64,000 nt of DNA from Gammaproteobacteria bacterium (GTDB lineage: Bacteria; Pseudomonadota; Gammaproteobacteria; Pseudomonadales; Azotimanducaceae): contig DUBB01000051.1 in NCBI GenBank assembly GCA_012960535.1, positions 62,001 through 126,000 on the forward strand. Reading direction: 5' to 3'. The translations under genes were made by a program, and so were the position numbers. Shown here piece after piece: positions 63,404 to 64,000 of this stretch (the stretch's first letter is position 1; every line of letters starts with the position of its first letter). The notes beneath the pieces were generated by a model. That model saw only the letters and a program-made list of their open reading frames with translations. It did not search any database and was not told the DNA's origin.

Positions 63404-64000
63404 TTAATCGGCCAGCTGCCCTGGGAAAATACCAGCCTTTGGTAACATGGCAGGGACTTCACGTCCTAGTTCCTGCTCTAACCAGCGACTGGTTTCGATG
63501 ATCTTGCTGAGTTCCACTCCTGTTTCCAATCCTGATCGGCTGAGCATGTAGAGCAAATCATCCGTAGGGATATTGCCGGTGGCCGCAGGCGCAAAAGGGC
63601 AGCCACCAATCCCGCCGATACTGGCATCAATGGAATCAACCCCAGCATCGATGGCCGCCTGGGCATTGGCCAGGCCGGTGTTGCGCGTATTGTGCAAGTG
63701 AAAGCGTAGCGGAATAGGACCCACTTCAGACTGTAGTCGACCGACCAGCTCGGTTATCTGATTAGGTACAGCCACGCCAATACTGTCGGCAATTGCCAAT
63801 TCTGCAGGTTCGGCATCAACCAGCTGTTTGGCGATCTCTATAATGCGGTCCATGGGTACTTCACCTTCGAAAGGGCATCCAAAAGCAGAAGAAATCATGA
63901 CATTGGCAATCTTGCCGTTGGCTTGTGCACGTCTGGCGATGGCCAACCAGGCTGAAATTGATTCTCGCGTGCTGACCCCTTGATTGCGCTGGTTGTAGGT
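63404..64000 (-). CDS. Hydroxymethylglutaryl-CoA lyase-like enzyme, 5' end outside window
   Basis: 199 codons open to the right edge of the window; the N-terminal third is missing. The visible part has the HMGL-like TIM barrel: TYNQRN at the edge, SSAFGCPFEGEVP, ADSIGVAVPNQI, HLHNTRNTGLANAQAA and the C-terminal catalytic loop GGIGGCPFAPAATGNIPTDD. HMG-CoA lyase splits 3-hydroxy-3-methylglutaryl-CoA to acetyl-CoA and acetoacetate in leucine breakdown. Related lyases act on citramalyl-CoA or similar esters, and HNTRNTG (HDTRGQ in classical enzymes) leaves the substrate open. Convergent with nuoN. Confidence 0.9.
   Translation of the reverse strand, partial: TYNQRNQGVSTRESISAWLAIARRAQANGKIANVMISSAFGCPFEGEVPMDRIIEIAKQLVDAEPAELAIADSIGVAVPNQITELVGRLQSEVGPIPLRFHLHNTRNTGLANAQAAIDAGVDSIDASIGGIGGCPFAPAATGNIPTDDLLYMLSRSGLETGVELSKIIETSRWLEQELGREVPAMLPKAGIFPGQLAD

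Overview
This 64 kb window reads as chromosomal DNA of an aerobic, heterotrophic, probably marine gammaproteobacterium. The evidence is a complete nuoA-N complex I operon with fused nuoCD, a fused 2-oxoacid:ferredoxin oxidoreductase, many CoA-dependent catabolic enzymes, a CYP153-type P450 remnant and a reductive-dehalogenase-like protein. The lineage is inference from gene order and family content. No phage, insertion sequence, tRNA, rRNA or CRISPR array was seen.

Layout. 1-2.0 kb: a partial thiolase (minus) and a GcvR-like ACT protein (plus). 2.5-9.8 kb: amino-acid and 2-oxo-acid catabolism, with a TPP enzyme, a Leu/Phe/Val dehydrogenase, a fused indolepyruvate-type ferredoxin oxidoreductase and a divergent Lrp/AsnC regulator. 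9.9-22.5 kb: a minus-strand catabolic island with an MFS carrier, an agmatinase-family ureohydrolase, two amidohydrolase-2 proteins (one with a decayed metal site), an EthD protein, two GPH-type symporters around a broken CYP153-like P450 gene, an epoxide-hydrolase-like enzyme and a FATP-type acyl-CoA synthetase. 22.6-24.8 kb: a reductive-dehalogenase-like iron-sulfur protein and a secreted protein of unknown function. 25-31.3 kb: an NSS sodium symporter, then hmgA, a fumarylacetoacetase, maiA and an MFS carrier (tyrosine/phenylalanine degradation through homogentisate).

31.5-48.2 kb is the most interesting region. It holds a MarR regulator, a monooxygenase/Old-Yellow-Enzyme fusion of the 2-aminobenzoyl-CoA (anthraniloyl-CoA) monooxygenase/reductase type, and beta-oxidation-like enzymes (SDR, enoyl-CoA hydratase, two MaoC). 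A minus-strand operon encodes a cyclase-family hydrolase and split IorA/IorB-like proteins. A divergent plus-strand operon encodes a RidA-like protein, a CoA ligase, a thiolase-like protein with a DUF35 partner, an SDR and a two-subunit Rieske oxygenase. Near-identical palindromes (ATTTTA-N4-TAAAAT) occur in both divergent promoter regions, suggesting one MarR regulon. Taken together I propose a complete indole-ring route, probably for indole-3-acetate: Rieske oxygenation to a dioxindole acetate, CoA activation, retro-aldol cleavage to isatin plus acetyl-CoA, hydrolysis to isatinate, oxidative decarboxylation directly to 2-aminobenzoyl-CoA by IorAB, then dearomatisation and beta-oxidation. Each protein family is read from sequence; the pathway assignment is inference.

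48.7-63.3 kb is the nuo operon (13 genes, A to N with fused CD), tightly packed with several ATGA overlaps. The window ends in a partial HMG-CoA-lyase-like gene (minus). Three intergenic AT-rich tandem repeat tracts (14-bp, 12-bp and 32-bp units) lie at 1.35, 2.3 and 26.7 kb.
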